Virus record (IMG/VR): IMGVR_UViG_3300027888_000004 | Span: 62,001-126,000 of that record | Strand: one strand, 5' to 3' | Length of the DNA: 64,000 nucleotides | Origin: a virus | Shown: piece by piece, positions 8,650-16,103 of the stretch | How positions within the stretch are numbered: the first letter of the stretch is position 1 | Layout: each line of letters begins with the position of its first letter | Position numbers and translations under genes: made by a program | The notes under the pieces: model-generated | The model's database searches: none | What the model saw: the letters and a program-made list of their open reading frames with translations, nothing else | What the model was told of the DNA's origin: nothing

Positions 8650-8952
8650 TTACCCCTCCTTTTTCCCTAACCCACGACAGCAAAGATCGTGGTAGTTACA
8701 ATCATCTCTTCCACACACCTCGACAGCTCGTTTGAAGCAATCTTCGAATCCGTTCTTTATCTGCTTTGCTCGTACATAGTCAGTGATACATTGATCACAG
8801 AGACCTCCTGATAGATGGTGGTTATTATTGCCTTTGGTAAAAATCTTATTTATCCATTTTTCTTGCAGATTAAGAAGGAATATTTTGACGAGGCTATGAT
8901 TCTCAACGTTAACCGACCAAGTATATTTACATTTTACACATACGTACTTCAT
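8650..8952 (-). CDS. Small zinc-binding protein
   Basis: This 100-aa protein starts at the ATG at 8952 behind AAAGGAGG; an upstream start at 8973 has no ribosome site. Cysteine pairs CVKC (near residue 5) and CDQC (mid-protein), plus a C-terminal cluster CGRDDCNYHDLCC, suggest zinc binding. It is first in a coupled minus-strand operon and probably transcribed from an AT-rich TATATATA-containing promoter at about 8990-9004. Function unknown. Confidence 0.7.
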   Translation of the reverse strand: MKYVCVKCKYTWSVNVENHSLVKIFLLNLQEKWINKIFTKGNNNHHLSGGLCDQCITDYVRAKQIKNGFEDCFKRAVEVCGRDDCNYHDLCCRGLGKKEG

Positions 8953-9024
8953 AAATAATAACCTCCTTTCCAAAATGTTTTATCTTAATAAGTTATATAT
9001 ATAGCAGGAGGTTTTTTATATAAC

Positions 9025-9066
9025 CAAAAAAAAGACCTCAAGTATATTAATAACTTGGGGTCTTTA
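9025..9066 (-). terminator. Terminator of the IS110-like gene
   Basis: On the minus strand, the stem AAAGACCCCAAGT / ACTTGAGGTCTTT (9031-9065) is followed by eight T. It lies 22 nt after the stop of the IS110-like gene. Confidence 0.9.
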
Positions 9067-9087
9067 AGGAAAGTGAGAAATGGTGAC

Positions 9088-10251
9088 TCACCTAGAATGT
9101 ACGATACCCAATTTTTCTTCTTCATATGGAGCGGATATCGGTAGTCCTTCTAACTCCCTCCACTTCCTCCAGAAGTCAAGAAGAAATATTTTGAGCATAT
9201 AGCGAATACTCATATTCTTTATATGGTTATCGCTTATGATATTACTCAAGACAAACTTCTTTGCTTCTTTTAGAGTTGGTTGTTTTTTCTGTTTTGCCAA
9301 CCATTTCTTACATAACTCATATTTCTCAGAGTTAATGGTCAGGGTTCCCTCAGAATCATGGGGGTCTTTTTTATAGAGGATTTGTTTTTGCCTTAGAGCT
9401 CTTATGAAGAACTCCCTTCTTCCCTGCATTCTAGTTCTGTAATCATAGAAAATAGGTGAATAAATATTATCTTGCTTACGAAGGAAACTGGTTGCCAGGA
9501 CATGGAGTTTTGTTTTTAGGTATGGGGAATATGTTATACTCTTCTTTGTTTTGGTTTTACCAGACTTATCTGTATATTCCCTATCGACTAAGTGGTGAGA
9601 TTTCTTACTTCTACCTTCTCCTCTGACAACCTCTTCACCTTCGATCTCATCTAGAGTCCATACCACGTCAAGACCAGCATAACTCCAAAATGCGGTGACA
9701 TGGTTTGCCCTATGAGGATCAAGTTCGCTCACAAGAACGCCGCCCATTGTAGGACCAACTCCTTCAAGTCCTTTCAGGAATTCTGTCCAGATTGGAAACT
9801 CATCAAGAAATTTCTCAATTTGCTTATTGATCTTGTACTCCTGTTTGACAAGAGATATATAGGTGTCAACAAATATAAACATAATTTCACCAGAGATTAT
9901 ACCAGGGTGTGCATCCTTCATAATCTTAGGAATCTCTTTCATGTTTATCACAACACCGTCAGTGATTCTCTTGTATTCTCTAGAGATAAGTCCCATTAAC
10001 TCTTTTGGGAGACCATAAAGACCTTCTTTCTTTTCTCCCGGTTTTAGTCCAAAGCGACGATATAGATTACCAAGAATCCTATTTCCCATCCTGATCCTAT
10101 CCCTCTGAATATCGTCATATCCTCTAATTAATCCTCTCAATTCAATCTTTGGACTCCACAACTCAGGTACAGGTTGCACAGGTATGCTAAAACCTCTGCC
10201 CTTGAAAACATCTGCGATTGATTTTATAGGTTCTAAAACTTCCTTAGCCAT
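9088..10251 (-). CDS. IS110/IS116-type transposase-domain protein lacking the RuvC-like domain
   Basis: This 387-aa protein carries the C-terminal Tnp domain of IS110-family transposases: helix-hairpin GLEGVGPTMGGVLVSEL (about 161-177), then FWSYAGLDVVW (about 189-198), then a Ser/Lys/Gly-rich segment with SITYSPYLKTKL (about 238-249). In IS110 enzymes that region carries the nucleophilic Ser; Ser238 and Ser242 are candidates. Residues 36-68 (IELRGLIRGYDDIQRDRIRMGNR) match the coiled-coil linker that normally follows the N-terminal DEDD RuvC-like domain, but that domain itself is missing: only about 35 residues precede it. No terminal repeats or second insertion-sequence boundary are seen. 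The gene starts at the edge of a 1.5-kb array of short boxes (10265-11813). A normal transposition role is unlikely; an RNA- or DNA-binding role tied to the array is plausible. Confidence 0.8.
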   Translation of the reverse strand: MAKEVLEPIKSIADVFKGRGFSIPVQPVPELWSPKIELRGLIRGYDDIQRDRIRMGNRILGNLYRRFGLKPGEKKEGLYGLPKELMGLISREYKRITDGVVINMKEIPKIMKDAHPGIISGEIMFIFVDTYISLVKQEYKINKQIEKFLDEFPIWTEFLKGLEGVGPTMGGVLVSELDPHRANHVTAFWSYAGLDVVWTLDEIEGEEVVRGEGRSKKSHHLVDREYTDKSGKTKTKKSITYSPYLKTKLHVLATSFLRKQDNIYSPIFYDYRTRMQGRREFFIRALRQKQILYKKDPHDSEGTLTINSEKYELCKKWLAKQKKQPTLKEAKKFVLSNIISDNHIKNMSIRYMLKIFLLDFWRKWRELEGLPISAPYEEEKLGIVHSR

Positions 10252-10264
10252 AACACTTCTCCTT

Positions 10265-11813
10265 GGTTCACTATATATATATGGGATTCTTTAATTCGAT
10301 GGTTCACTCTACGTGCCGGTACGTCTCGATTCTTTGGAATCGGAAACACGCTTCTCTTGGTACACTACAATTTATTGATTTTTCTTATTCCTTGGTACAC
10401 TTTTTCTTCTAGATTTTTTAAGAGATATAGGTTCACTCATGTTCGTTGGATACTGCGGACTTCTGGTTCACTCCGGATGTTTGAATTTTATCAAATGATG
10501 GTTCACTGCCAACAAATGGTTTTTCCTTGCCAATACGGTTCACTTTTGAGTTCTGATTTTTTTGTGCTTGAAGGTCCACTTTATAGAAATGGGTTGCTGT
10601 AATTACATGGTTTACTAACACCCACAGGATTTCTCCCAATTCTAGGTTCACTTTTTTCTTCGGAATATTCTCCCCCACCTGGTTCACTTATCGTCTTAGG
10701 TTGTTTATCCATTCCGGGTTCACTCGGCAATTGGGTTTTTACTACGTAACTTGGTCCACTCCAACGCGCTGGGTTTCTGCGAGAGGACGGTTCACTCTTT
10801 TTTCAGGTTAATCTCCCCCACTTGGTTCACTCAAATTTTTGGGTTTCTGACATTTTATGGTCCACTCCGTGTCGCTGGATTCCTCTGCTCCCTGTTGGTT
10901 CACTATTCAAAAATTGGTTTTTTTCCTTAGATTGGTTCACTCCGGCGCACTGGGTTTCTGTTGCTGGGTGGTTCACTTGGTGAATGTGAATTATTACAGG
11001 GGAATGGTCCACTTTATCATATTAGATTTTTTTCGTCGTTGGTTCACTTTGAAAAATGGGTTTGCATGACTTTTTGGGTTCACTCAGTCATCATGAATAA
11101 CTGCCTTCAACTGGTTCACTGCAGCTCCCAGGTTTTCTCCGGGCTTATTGGTTCACTGGACTATAATGGTTTAGCTGTAGACTTTGGTTCACTTTCATGT
11201 ACGGGATTTTCTAGCCAACGTAGGTACACTCCTTGCATCGGTTACCTGATATGCTATGGTTCACTTAACAATGATGATTTTTTGTGTCTTTATCTGGTTC
11301 ACTTTCCAACGATGGGTTACTTCGCCAAAACGGTCCACTCAAAAATCCTGGTCTTCTGGCCTCGCTTGGTTCACACTAATTTCGGATTGGTACACTCTAA
11401 GGTGCCCTGCACCGACTGGTTTTTTACACTTTCCTTGAATGGTTTTCTCGCCCAGACCGGTTCATTCCCGTTTTCTGGTTATTATCCTCACTTCTGATTC
11501 ACTCGCCACGTCTGAGTTTTTTGATCACTACTGGTTCACTTTCGTCATTTGATTTCTGCTCAATTTTGGTTCACTTAAGATTCTTAGATACTTCTTTATC
11601 TTGGTTCACTAGACTGATTGGATTAATTGTACCACAGGTTCACTCGGCGGGTATGAATTTTTCTGGATGCATGGTTCACTCATTCTGTTTAGATACTGAT
11701 AAAGTTAGGTTCACTGAGGTTAGGAGGGTTCCTATTTCTCTCCTTTGGTTCACTCTCTCGCTCAGGTAATCTGTTTCACGATGGTTCACTTTGCAGAATA
11801 AATTACTAAAAAA
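10265..11813 (+). repeat. Degenerate two-box repeat array, about 43 units of about 36 bp
   Basis: Box 1, GGTTCACT (variants GGTCCACT, GGTACACT, GGTTTACT), recurs from 10265 to 11783 about 43 times. The spacing averages 36 and is usually 34-39. Exceptions are a 58-nt gap after 10301 and irregular units at 11368-11459. Halfway through most units lies box 2, TGGRTTTCT or a close variant, so a TGG occurs roughly every 18 nt. Between boxes are two variable segments of about 9 and 10 nt that differ in every unit inspected. Units of 35, 36 and 37 break any reading frame, so the array is not coding. It begins 14 nt upstream of the IS110-like start codon and ends at a terminator hairpin at 11808-11840. 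A TATATATATA tract inside the first unit (about 10272-10281) could be a divergent promoter. Confidence 0.9.
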
Positions 11814-11840
11814 AAGTACTCATAACGAGTACCTTTTTTT
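11808..11840. terminator. Bidirectional terminator bounding the repeat array
   Basis: GTACTC (11816-11821) pairs with GAGTAC (11827-11832), flanked by an A-run on the left and a T-run on the right, so it can end transcription from either side. It follows the last repeat unit directly. It would end a plus-strand array transcript, or a minus-strand transcript of the tRNA-like RNA. Confidence 0.85.
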
Positions 11841-11848
11841 CTAAAGGG

Positions 11849-11991
11849 TGGTAGGGGGTGGGAATCGAACCCAAAGACGGTATTGGCAGTTGAAAGGAGG
11901 AAAGACCGCCAACTTTGGAAAAGAGTCCTCCCGACCGTCTTGGATGGTGGTAGAACAACCATCCAGCATTCCGGTTGCCATTCCCCCTACC
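11849..11991 (-). ncRNA. tRNA-like structured RNA with a giant variable domain
   Basis: On the minus strand, the 5' end GGTAGGGG pairs with CCCCTACC at the 3' end (8 bp), followed by A and no encoded CCA. A near-canonical T-arm (GGG, loop TTCGATT, CCC) precedes it. An anticodon-like hairpin lies at 11941-11965, with an 8-9 bp stem and a loop containing TTCTA. A short D-like arm (GGC, AACCGGAAT, GCT) lies before it. Between the anticodon-like arm and the T-arm is a domain of about 65 nt closed by AGACGGT/ACCGTCT. At 143 nt it is far longer than a normal tRNA. It could be a tRNA with an inserted domain, an intron-containing tRNA, or a tRNA mimic. The T-arm and acceptor are the firm parts. Confidence 0.7.
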
Positions 11992-12029
11992 ATTAGAGTT
12001 TCCTGTGTATCTCTCATATGCGCCTCTCT

Positions 12030-12338
12030 CTAATTATAGGAAGAACGGCCTTCGGATTTGCTGTCTATTAGTCCGATATCCGAAAGTTCCAAATCAATCT
12101 CTGCTTCGATTCTTAATAATTCTAACTTATTATGGTACTTTATGTACACTTTTGTGGAAACAATTATTAGTGATATTCCACATAATATCGAAATGACTGT
12201 AATACTATACCAATAGTATCCCAGTCTACTTACATGGATAAGGAGACCAATGACTGAACCAACAAACATTGATAACAGTCCAGTTATCCATGCGGCAACA
12301 GCTACTGCTGTGAGCACCACGTGTCTAAGTTTAAACAT
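12030..12338 (-). CDS. Two-helix membrane protein
   Basis: This 102-aa protein has a strong ribosome site (GGGGAGAGGA) before its ATG. Two hydrophobic helices (about 8-33 and 42-62) are joined by a short loop, followed by a helical, mildly acidic C-terminal tail. The holin-like size and topology are suggestive, but there are many membrane proteins in this genome and no lysis gene is adjacent. It is last in a minus-strand cluster of small genes. Confidence 0.7.
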   Translation of the reverse strand: MFKLRHVVLTAVAVAAWITGLLSMFVGSVIGLLIHVSRLGYYWYSITVISILCGISLIIVSTKVYIKYHNKLELLRIEAEIDLELSDIGLIDSKSEGRSSYN

Positions 12339-12355
12339 AACATCCTCTCCCCTCC

Positions 12356-12529
12356 CTAGAAAACGGAGAAGCCCCCGTCTGTCTCCTTAGTTATTGTAAA
12401 AGTACCATGGTCTCTGGTACCGACTAACCAACTGTTAGAGGTCTTGAGATCAATTTTAATTACTTCAACTTTCTCGTTAAGATGTCTCCCTATCACATCT
12501 TCAAAGACTTTTCTCATGTTAATTAGCAT
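12356..12529 (-). CDS. Small hypothetical protein
   Basis: This 57-aa frame starts at the ATG at 12529 behind AGAGGAA and ends at TAG 12356, 18 nt before the membrane-protein gene starts. It begins MLINMRKVFEDVIGRHL and has an alternating polar/hydrophobic C-terminus (NSWLVGTRDHGTFTITKE) that looks like a small beta-sheet domain. It fills an otherwise empty gap between two minus-strand genes. No family recognised. Confidence 0.65.
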   Translation of the reverse strand: MLINMRKVFEDVIGRHLNEKVEVIKIDLKTSNSWLVGTRDHGTFTITKETDGGFSVF

Positions 12530-12545
12530 ATTATTCCTCTACAAA

Positions 12546-12914
12546 TTAGATGTTGACTCTTGCTTCTCTGATCTTCTTTGACAAATATTCCTTATTATTT
12601 GTTCTAAAGAAGATATCGAACCATTCATTGTCCAAATTTAAATTACTATAAAAATGACAGACAGTAAGGTTGTTTTGTCTTGCTCTCATGAGAAATCCAC
12701 CAAGACTTGTAAGCAACCCTGAGGTTCCAAATGCTTTAGCAGCTTCTTCATCTGTAGTAGGCCACATTTCATTCTTTAATGCCTCTATTGTAAGTCTGAC
12801 ATTCTCAACATCATCTTCTGTATAGGTAAATACAGAATCAACATGATAAATCAATTCTCCTGTTTCAAGACTTTTACGTTCGTTAACTCGTAAACCAATT
12901 AGGTAGTGATACAT
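12546..12914 (-). CDS. Hypothetical protein
   Basis: This 122-aa soluble protein starts [20 protein letters not shown], with an aromatic-rich C-terminal half ([23 protein letters not shown]). No signal peptide, membrane segment or catalytic motif is visible. It is the first gene of the minus-strand cluster ending at 12030 and is divergent from the nuclease-like gene at 12967, with a shared 52-nt intergenic region. Confidence 0.7.
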   Translation of the reverse strand: MYHYLIGLRVNERKSLETGELIYHVDSVFTYTEDDVENVRLTIEALKNEMWPTTDEEAAKAFGTSGLLTSLGGFLMRARQNNLTVCHFYSNLNLDNEWFDIFFRTNNKEYLSKKIREARVNI

Positions 12915-12925
12915 AGCTAACTCCA

Positions 12926-12940
12926 GAACAAAATATAAAT
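12926..12940 (+). promoter_or_regulatory. Candidate phage promoter, GAACA-TATAAAT motif
   Basis: GAACAAAATATAAAT lies 26 nt upstream of ATG 12967. Related GAACA plus A/T-rich boxes occur before genes at 19613, 33970, 42223 and 53944. The TATAAAT part resembles the T4 late promoter TATAAATA. This is pattern-based only. Confidence 0.45.
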
Positions 12941-12966
12941 GCTCAAATCGAGAAAGGAGAAACTCA

Positions 12967-13671
12967 ATGAAATATCCCGAATTTAGCGAGAAGGGTGAAG
13001 TAATTTGTCAAGAGTGTGGAGGAGCCTACAAAGTATTAACTGGATCCCACACTCGGAGAAAACACAACATGTCTATTGATGAATATAAGGCGAAATATCC
13101 TGATGCACCAACTTCTGGAAAGATGTTCTCCTTAACAATGTCACAGGTACAATCTAAACCTGAGATTTTCAAAGAGAAACCTGTTGAAGTTGATTTAAAC
13201 CAAACCGGTGAAGACGACGTAATTACTGACGACGAAGTATTAGATGATGAGCATGCCCCGACAATTGAAGAAATTCAAGAAAAACTTCAAGATACAGATC
13301 TAAGCGATCTCTTCCAAAGTGATGAAGTTAAGGATCCTGAACCATATAATGTTGAGGATGAAGATGTTCGAAGTCCAAGAGATAAAATTCAAATTCTCAA
13401 ATTTTTGAGACAGAAGTATCCCTTTATTCAGAACAACTATCTGATAAAGAAATTCCTCATGACAAATCATCTTGAATATGAATTTATCACAGATATGGCT
13501 GACCCTATAAATAAGATCGACTTTGAATTCCCAAATGCCTTTTGGCACAACAGGATGGCCTTTGAAGATCCTCGTAGAAATGAAAAATTGAAACGAGATG
13601 GTTGGAAGATTATCACTGTCAACTCAAGGGTTCCAAAGGTTAGTGAGGTTCAGAAACTAATTTCCAAATAA
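12967..13671 (+). CDS. MucR/Ros-type zinc finger joined to a Vsr-like endonuclease domain
   Basis: This 234-aa protein has an N-terminal zinc finger ([20 protein letters not shown], about residues 14-33) followed by [11 protein letters not shown], the hallmark of the Ros/MucR DNA-binding family. An acidic linker (about 70-130) leads to a C-terminal domain with [13 protein letters not shown] and [20 protein letters not shown]. This resembles the Vsr/homing-endonuclease PD-(D/E)xK core, in which Asp/Glu, His and a Trp-containing strand form the active site. It may be a site-specific or homing nuclease or a repair enzyme. It has a GGAG ribosome site and is followed by a strong terminator. Confidence 0.75.
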   Translation: MKYPEFSEKGEVICQECGGAYKVLTGSHTRRKHNMSIDEYKAKYPDAPTSGKMFSLTMSQVQSKPEIFKEKPVEVDLNQTGEDDVITDDEVLDDEHAPTIEEIQEKLQDTDLSDLFQSDEVKDPEPYNVEDEDVRSPRDKIQILKFLRQKYPFIQNNYLIKKFLMTNHLEYEFITDMADPINKIDFEFPNAFWHNRMAFEDPRRNEKLKRDGWKIITVNSRVPKVSEVQKLISK

Positions 13672-13730
13672 GTGTAGAACAAATAACAAATTACTATCTC
13701 ACTTAACGAGAAGAATTTACCACTCAGTTA

Positions 13731-13767
13731 CGGGGTGATGCTAAAAGGGCGTCACCCCAATTTTTTC
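13731..13767 (+). terminator. Rho-independent terminator
   Basis: GGGGTGA pairs with TCACCCC (13732-13758) and is followed by TTTTTT. It ends the zinc-finger/nuclease transcript and overlaps the 3' end of the convergent repeat-protein gene. Confidence 0.85.
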
Positions 13768-14327
13768 GTTATCACGTTGTTAGCTTTAGTATGTTTTAAT
13801 TTCTTATGACTCTCAATGGCAGAGTCTATACATGCCTCTTTTGTTTCCTTATCTATAAGTTCAAGAACCTCTGTTTCCTTCAATATGAGTTCATCCGAAT
13901 TAGAAGCTGTATTTACAGAATAAACCATTGAGAGGTTCTGAATCGTTATATACCTTGCTACCTCAGGATCTTGTTCTACTTCCCTGCAATAAATGTATGC
14001 CCAGTAAGAGTCCGTTATATACTTTCTTACCTCTGGGCGATTTTCGATCTCTTTACAATAATAGTATGCATCCTCTGGTTCGGTTATATATTTTCGTATG
14101 GTTGGATAATCCACACAGAACCTACAATAGAAATAGGCATATTCGGAGGCAGTTATTCGACGCCTGATTCTAATATCATCTTTAACCCACCTACAGTATT
14201 CATATGCCCACTTTGGAGATGTAATTAAATTAGCGACTTCAAATAGGTTCTTTACATCTCTGCAATATTCATATGCCCACTTAGAAATCTGTTCTTCTTC
14301 TAACCAAAGGTTCATAATGTCGTCCAT
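13752..14327 (-). CDS. Tandem-repeat protein with WAYxYCR repeats
   Basis: This 191-aa protein has about five tandem units of roughly 22-25 residues, each containing (W/Y)AYxYC(R/K), a charged stretch and RRYIT or KYIT. The units begin near residue 17 and run to about residue 130. A Leu/Glu-rich helical tail follows. Such short helical repeats usually form a curved interaction surface. The start codon sits directly after a hairpin and T-tract with no ribosome site; ATG at residue 5 is an alternative start. The function is unknown. Confidence 0.7.
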   Translation of the reverse strand: MDDIMNLWLEEEQISKWAYEYCRDVKNLFEVANLITSPKWAYEYCRWVKDDIRIRRRITASEYAYFYCRFCVDYPTIRKYITEPEDAYYYCKEIENRPEVRKYITDSYWAYIYCREVEQDPEVARYITIQNLSMVYSVNTASNSDELILKETEVLELIDKETKEACIDSAIESHKKLKHTKANNVITKKLG

Positions 14328-14380
14328 AAAAAAAATTAAAGTTGCCCTACTGACGAGCAGAGAAGACTCGTCAGTAGGGG
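14328..14380 (-). terminator. Strong terminator after the exported-protein operon
   Basis: On the minus strand, the 13-bp stem CCCTACTGACGAG / CTCGTCAGTAGGG (14345-14379) is followed after a short spacer by eight T. It ends the 14402-18885 operon. The repeat-protein gene at 14327 begins right after its T-tract, so expression of that gene may depend on read-through. Confidence 0.85.
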
Positions 14381-14401
14381 TTAATTGTCATATGAAGCTG
14401 G

Positions 14402-15184
14402 TTACTCCGCTAAAGGCTTCAGAGCAAACATTTGAATCCAGGGTTTACTCCTATATCCAGCCTCACCGCCGGAGAATCCGAAACCACCGGAACCAACACC
14501 ACCACTGTTCTGATTGTTTTTGGCAGTCTCAATCCATGCCTGAGTGTAGCTAAAACCAACGCCCCACCCGAAGGCCTTGATTACACGAGAATAACCTTCT
14601 GCAGTCAGAAACAACGTTTTGGCTCCCATGTCTAGAGCGGAAAGAGCAGCAGCCGCCAATACCTCCATTGAGGTTGAGTCTACATTCTTGCTTGATACAT
14701 AAATAAGACCAACCTGCTGAACGGGGTATGAAGGTCGCTTAATTATAATCTCAATGGTATCCTCAGCAGCTTTCTCGTCCTTCTTCTTTATAGGAACTAA
14801 GGATTTCGCATTGATCTTGATCCTACCGCCTGCCATGGCCTCCAGTTCAGCACGAGTCCACACCTTCTTGAAGAGCAACATAACGCCTGCTTTCTGGAAG
14901 TTGTAGTCCTCTGTGGGCTGACCGAAGTACTGTGGATATCCGGGGTAATTAACATCGCCCGGTACCGGGAAGCTTCTGGGAATCTCCGAACCATACGTAG
15001 TGATGGTTGCACTAGGACTCCCACCTATCTGAAGTTGCGACTGCTCATTGTTGCTAAGGTTCTGGTTATCAACTTCATTAGCGTTGGAGTTGTCACCATT
15101 TGCAATAGCATCAGCGAAAACAGCAGGCGCACTCAGCACCAAGCAGGAAAGTAGTGCGACCAGAATGAATAGCTTACGCCTCAT
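14402..15184 (-). CDS. Exported protein of unknown function
   Basis: This 260-aa protein starts at the ATG at 15184, behind a perfect GAAAGGAGG. A longer frame upstream is an artefact. A Sec signal peptide is clear: RRK, a hydrophobic core, then APAVFADA. The mature part has an Asn/Gln-rich start, a basic KKKDEK segment, an Ala-rich helix (EVLAAAALSALDMGA) and a Gly-rich C-terminus (GGVGSGGFGFSGG). It is last of six exported-protein genes. Codon choice is more G+C-rich than in neighbouring phage genes. It could be an assembly or carrier partner of the low-complexity proteins upstream; that is conjecture. Confidence 0.75.
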   Translation of the reverse strand: MRRKLFILVALLSCLVLSAPAVFADAIANGDNSNANEVDNQNLSNNEQSQLQIGGSPSATITTYGSEIPRSFPVPGDVNYPGYPQYFGQPTEDYNFQKAGVMLLFKKVWTRAELEAMAGGRIKINAKSLVPIKKKDEKAAEDTIEIIIKRPSYPVQQVGLIYVSSKNVDSTSMEVLAAAALSALDMGAKTLFLTAEGYSRVIKAFGWGVGFSYTQAWIETAKNNQNSGGVGSGGFGFSGGEAGYRSKPWIQMFALKPLAE

Positions 15185-15206
15185 AGGGTCTTTCCTCCTT
15201 TCCTGC

Positions 15207-16073
15207 TTAGAGACCGCCGAGTCCCTCATTATAGGTGATGGACCCGTCCAATACCGGGACCGATCCTGCGCTGTTGATGGTGAGTTTGGTATATGACTGA
15301 GATGCCTGTTGCTGGACTCCAGAAGCTCCAACAAGGACACCTTCGCCATCAAACACTGGCCGCTGTACCTGCTCTTGTATGAACACATTGTTCGCTTCAA
15401 GATCAAGATCAGCATCACCAACCATGCTTACTGCAGCGCCGACACATGACTCATGACCACCACTCTGCTGCATGGCCAAGAGAACAACATTTTCCATCAA
15501 CAGTTCGCCAGCTATTCCATAAGTTGGCATCCAGTCAATGTCAATGTCTATGTCAGTGTCAGAATCGAAGTCAGCCTCGACCTCGGTTTCTGATTCTGCT
15601 TCTGCTTCAGAATCGGACATAGCAAGGGCACCAGCGCCAGCAACGGCTCCTGAACCGCTCAGGGCACCAGCACCAGCTATTTCAATAGCTTCGCCCTCTC
15701 CGCTAGTATTTGCATTAGCGGTTGCATCACTGTCTCCAGTAGCGTTTGCATTTGCATCCGCATCCGAATCAGAAGTTGCGGTAGAGTCTGCAGTGGCATC
15801 GCTGCTAGCACTGTAACTCTCGTCGATGTTGATGTCTACAATCAACTGATCATTGAACACAGGATTCCAGCTGAGACTGAGACTCTCAATTGAGAGATCA
15901 ATCATGGACTGTTCGGCACAACAGGTTTCATGGTTGTTCCAAACAATACCATCAACTCCACTGGGTTGACCAATTGTCAGAGATGCATCGAGATCCTTGG
16001 GCGGATCAGCGAGAGACGGTACCGCAAAGGAGACCAGTGCAACAGCCAACAGTATAGCTAAGACTTTCTTCAT
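15207..16073 (-). CDS. Exported low-complexity Asp/Ser/Ala-rich protein
   Basis: This 288-aa protein has a Sec signal peptide (MKKVLAILLAVALVSFAVPSLA). The mature region contains a long Ser/Asp/Ala/Thr-rich stretch (about 90-180), many short repeats of SDAxAxA type, a pure Asp/Ile tract (DIDIDID), and an aliphatic C-terminal domain with Gln-rich repeats (QEQVQ, QQQASQ). The composition resembles secreted adhesive or fibrous proteins that bind calcium. It has a ribosome site AAGGAGG and lies second from the end of the exported-protein operon. Confidence 0.75.
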   Translation of the reverse strand: MKKVLAILLAVALVSFAVPSLADPPKDLDASLTIGQPSGVDGIVWNNHETCCAEQSMIDLSIESLSLSWNPVFNDQLIVDINIDESYSASSDATADSTATSDSDADANANATGDSDATANANTSGEGEAIEIAGAGALSGSGAVAGAGALAMSDSEAEAESETEVEADFDSDTDIDIDIDWMPTYGIAGELLMENVVLLAMQQSGGHESCVGAAVSMVGDADLDLEANNVFIQEQVQRPVFDGEGVLVGASGVQQQASQSYTKLTINSAGSVPVLDGSITYNEGLGGL

Positions 16074-16103
16074 GTCTTTTGCCTCCTTAATGTTTATGTA
16101 GGG

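Noticed and set aside
9088-10251. A complete IS110 insertion sequence
   Set aside because: The N-terminal RuvC-like domain is missing and no element boundaries or core dinucleotide can be identified. Only the transposase-domain gene is supported.
10961-11497. A 178-codon open frame (and several shorter ones) in the repeat array
   Set aside because: Unit lengths of 34-39 nt shift the frame continually, no ribosome site is seen, and the apparent peptide only reflects the repeated boxes.
10265-11813. CRISPR array
   Set aside because: The conserved box is only about 8 nt with a second degenerate box; CRISPR repeats are usually 23 nt or longer and near-identical, and no cas gene is present.
11849-11991. 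tRNA-Sec or tmRNA
   Set aside because: No UCA anticodon is present and the arm lengths do not match selC. The 5' end lacks the tmRNA consensus, and no tag frame is seen.
15185-15421. N-terminal extension of the 14402 exported protein to 15421
   Set aside because: The extension overlaps the neighbouring gene and would bury a clear signal peptide. AAGGAGG fits the start at 15184.
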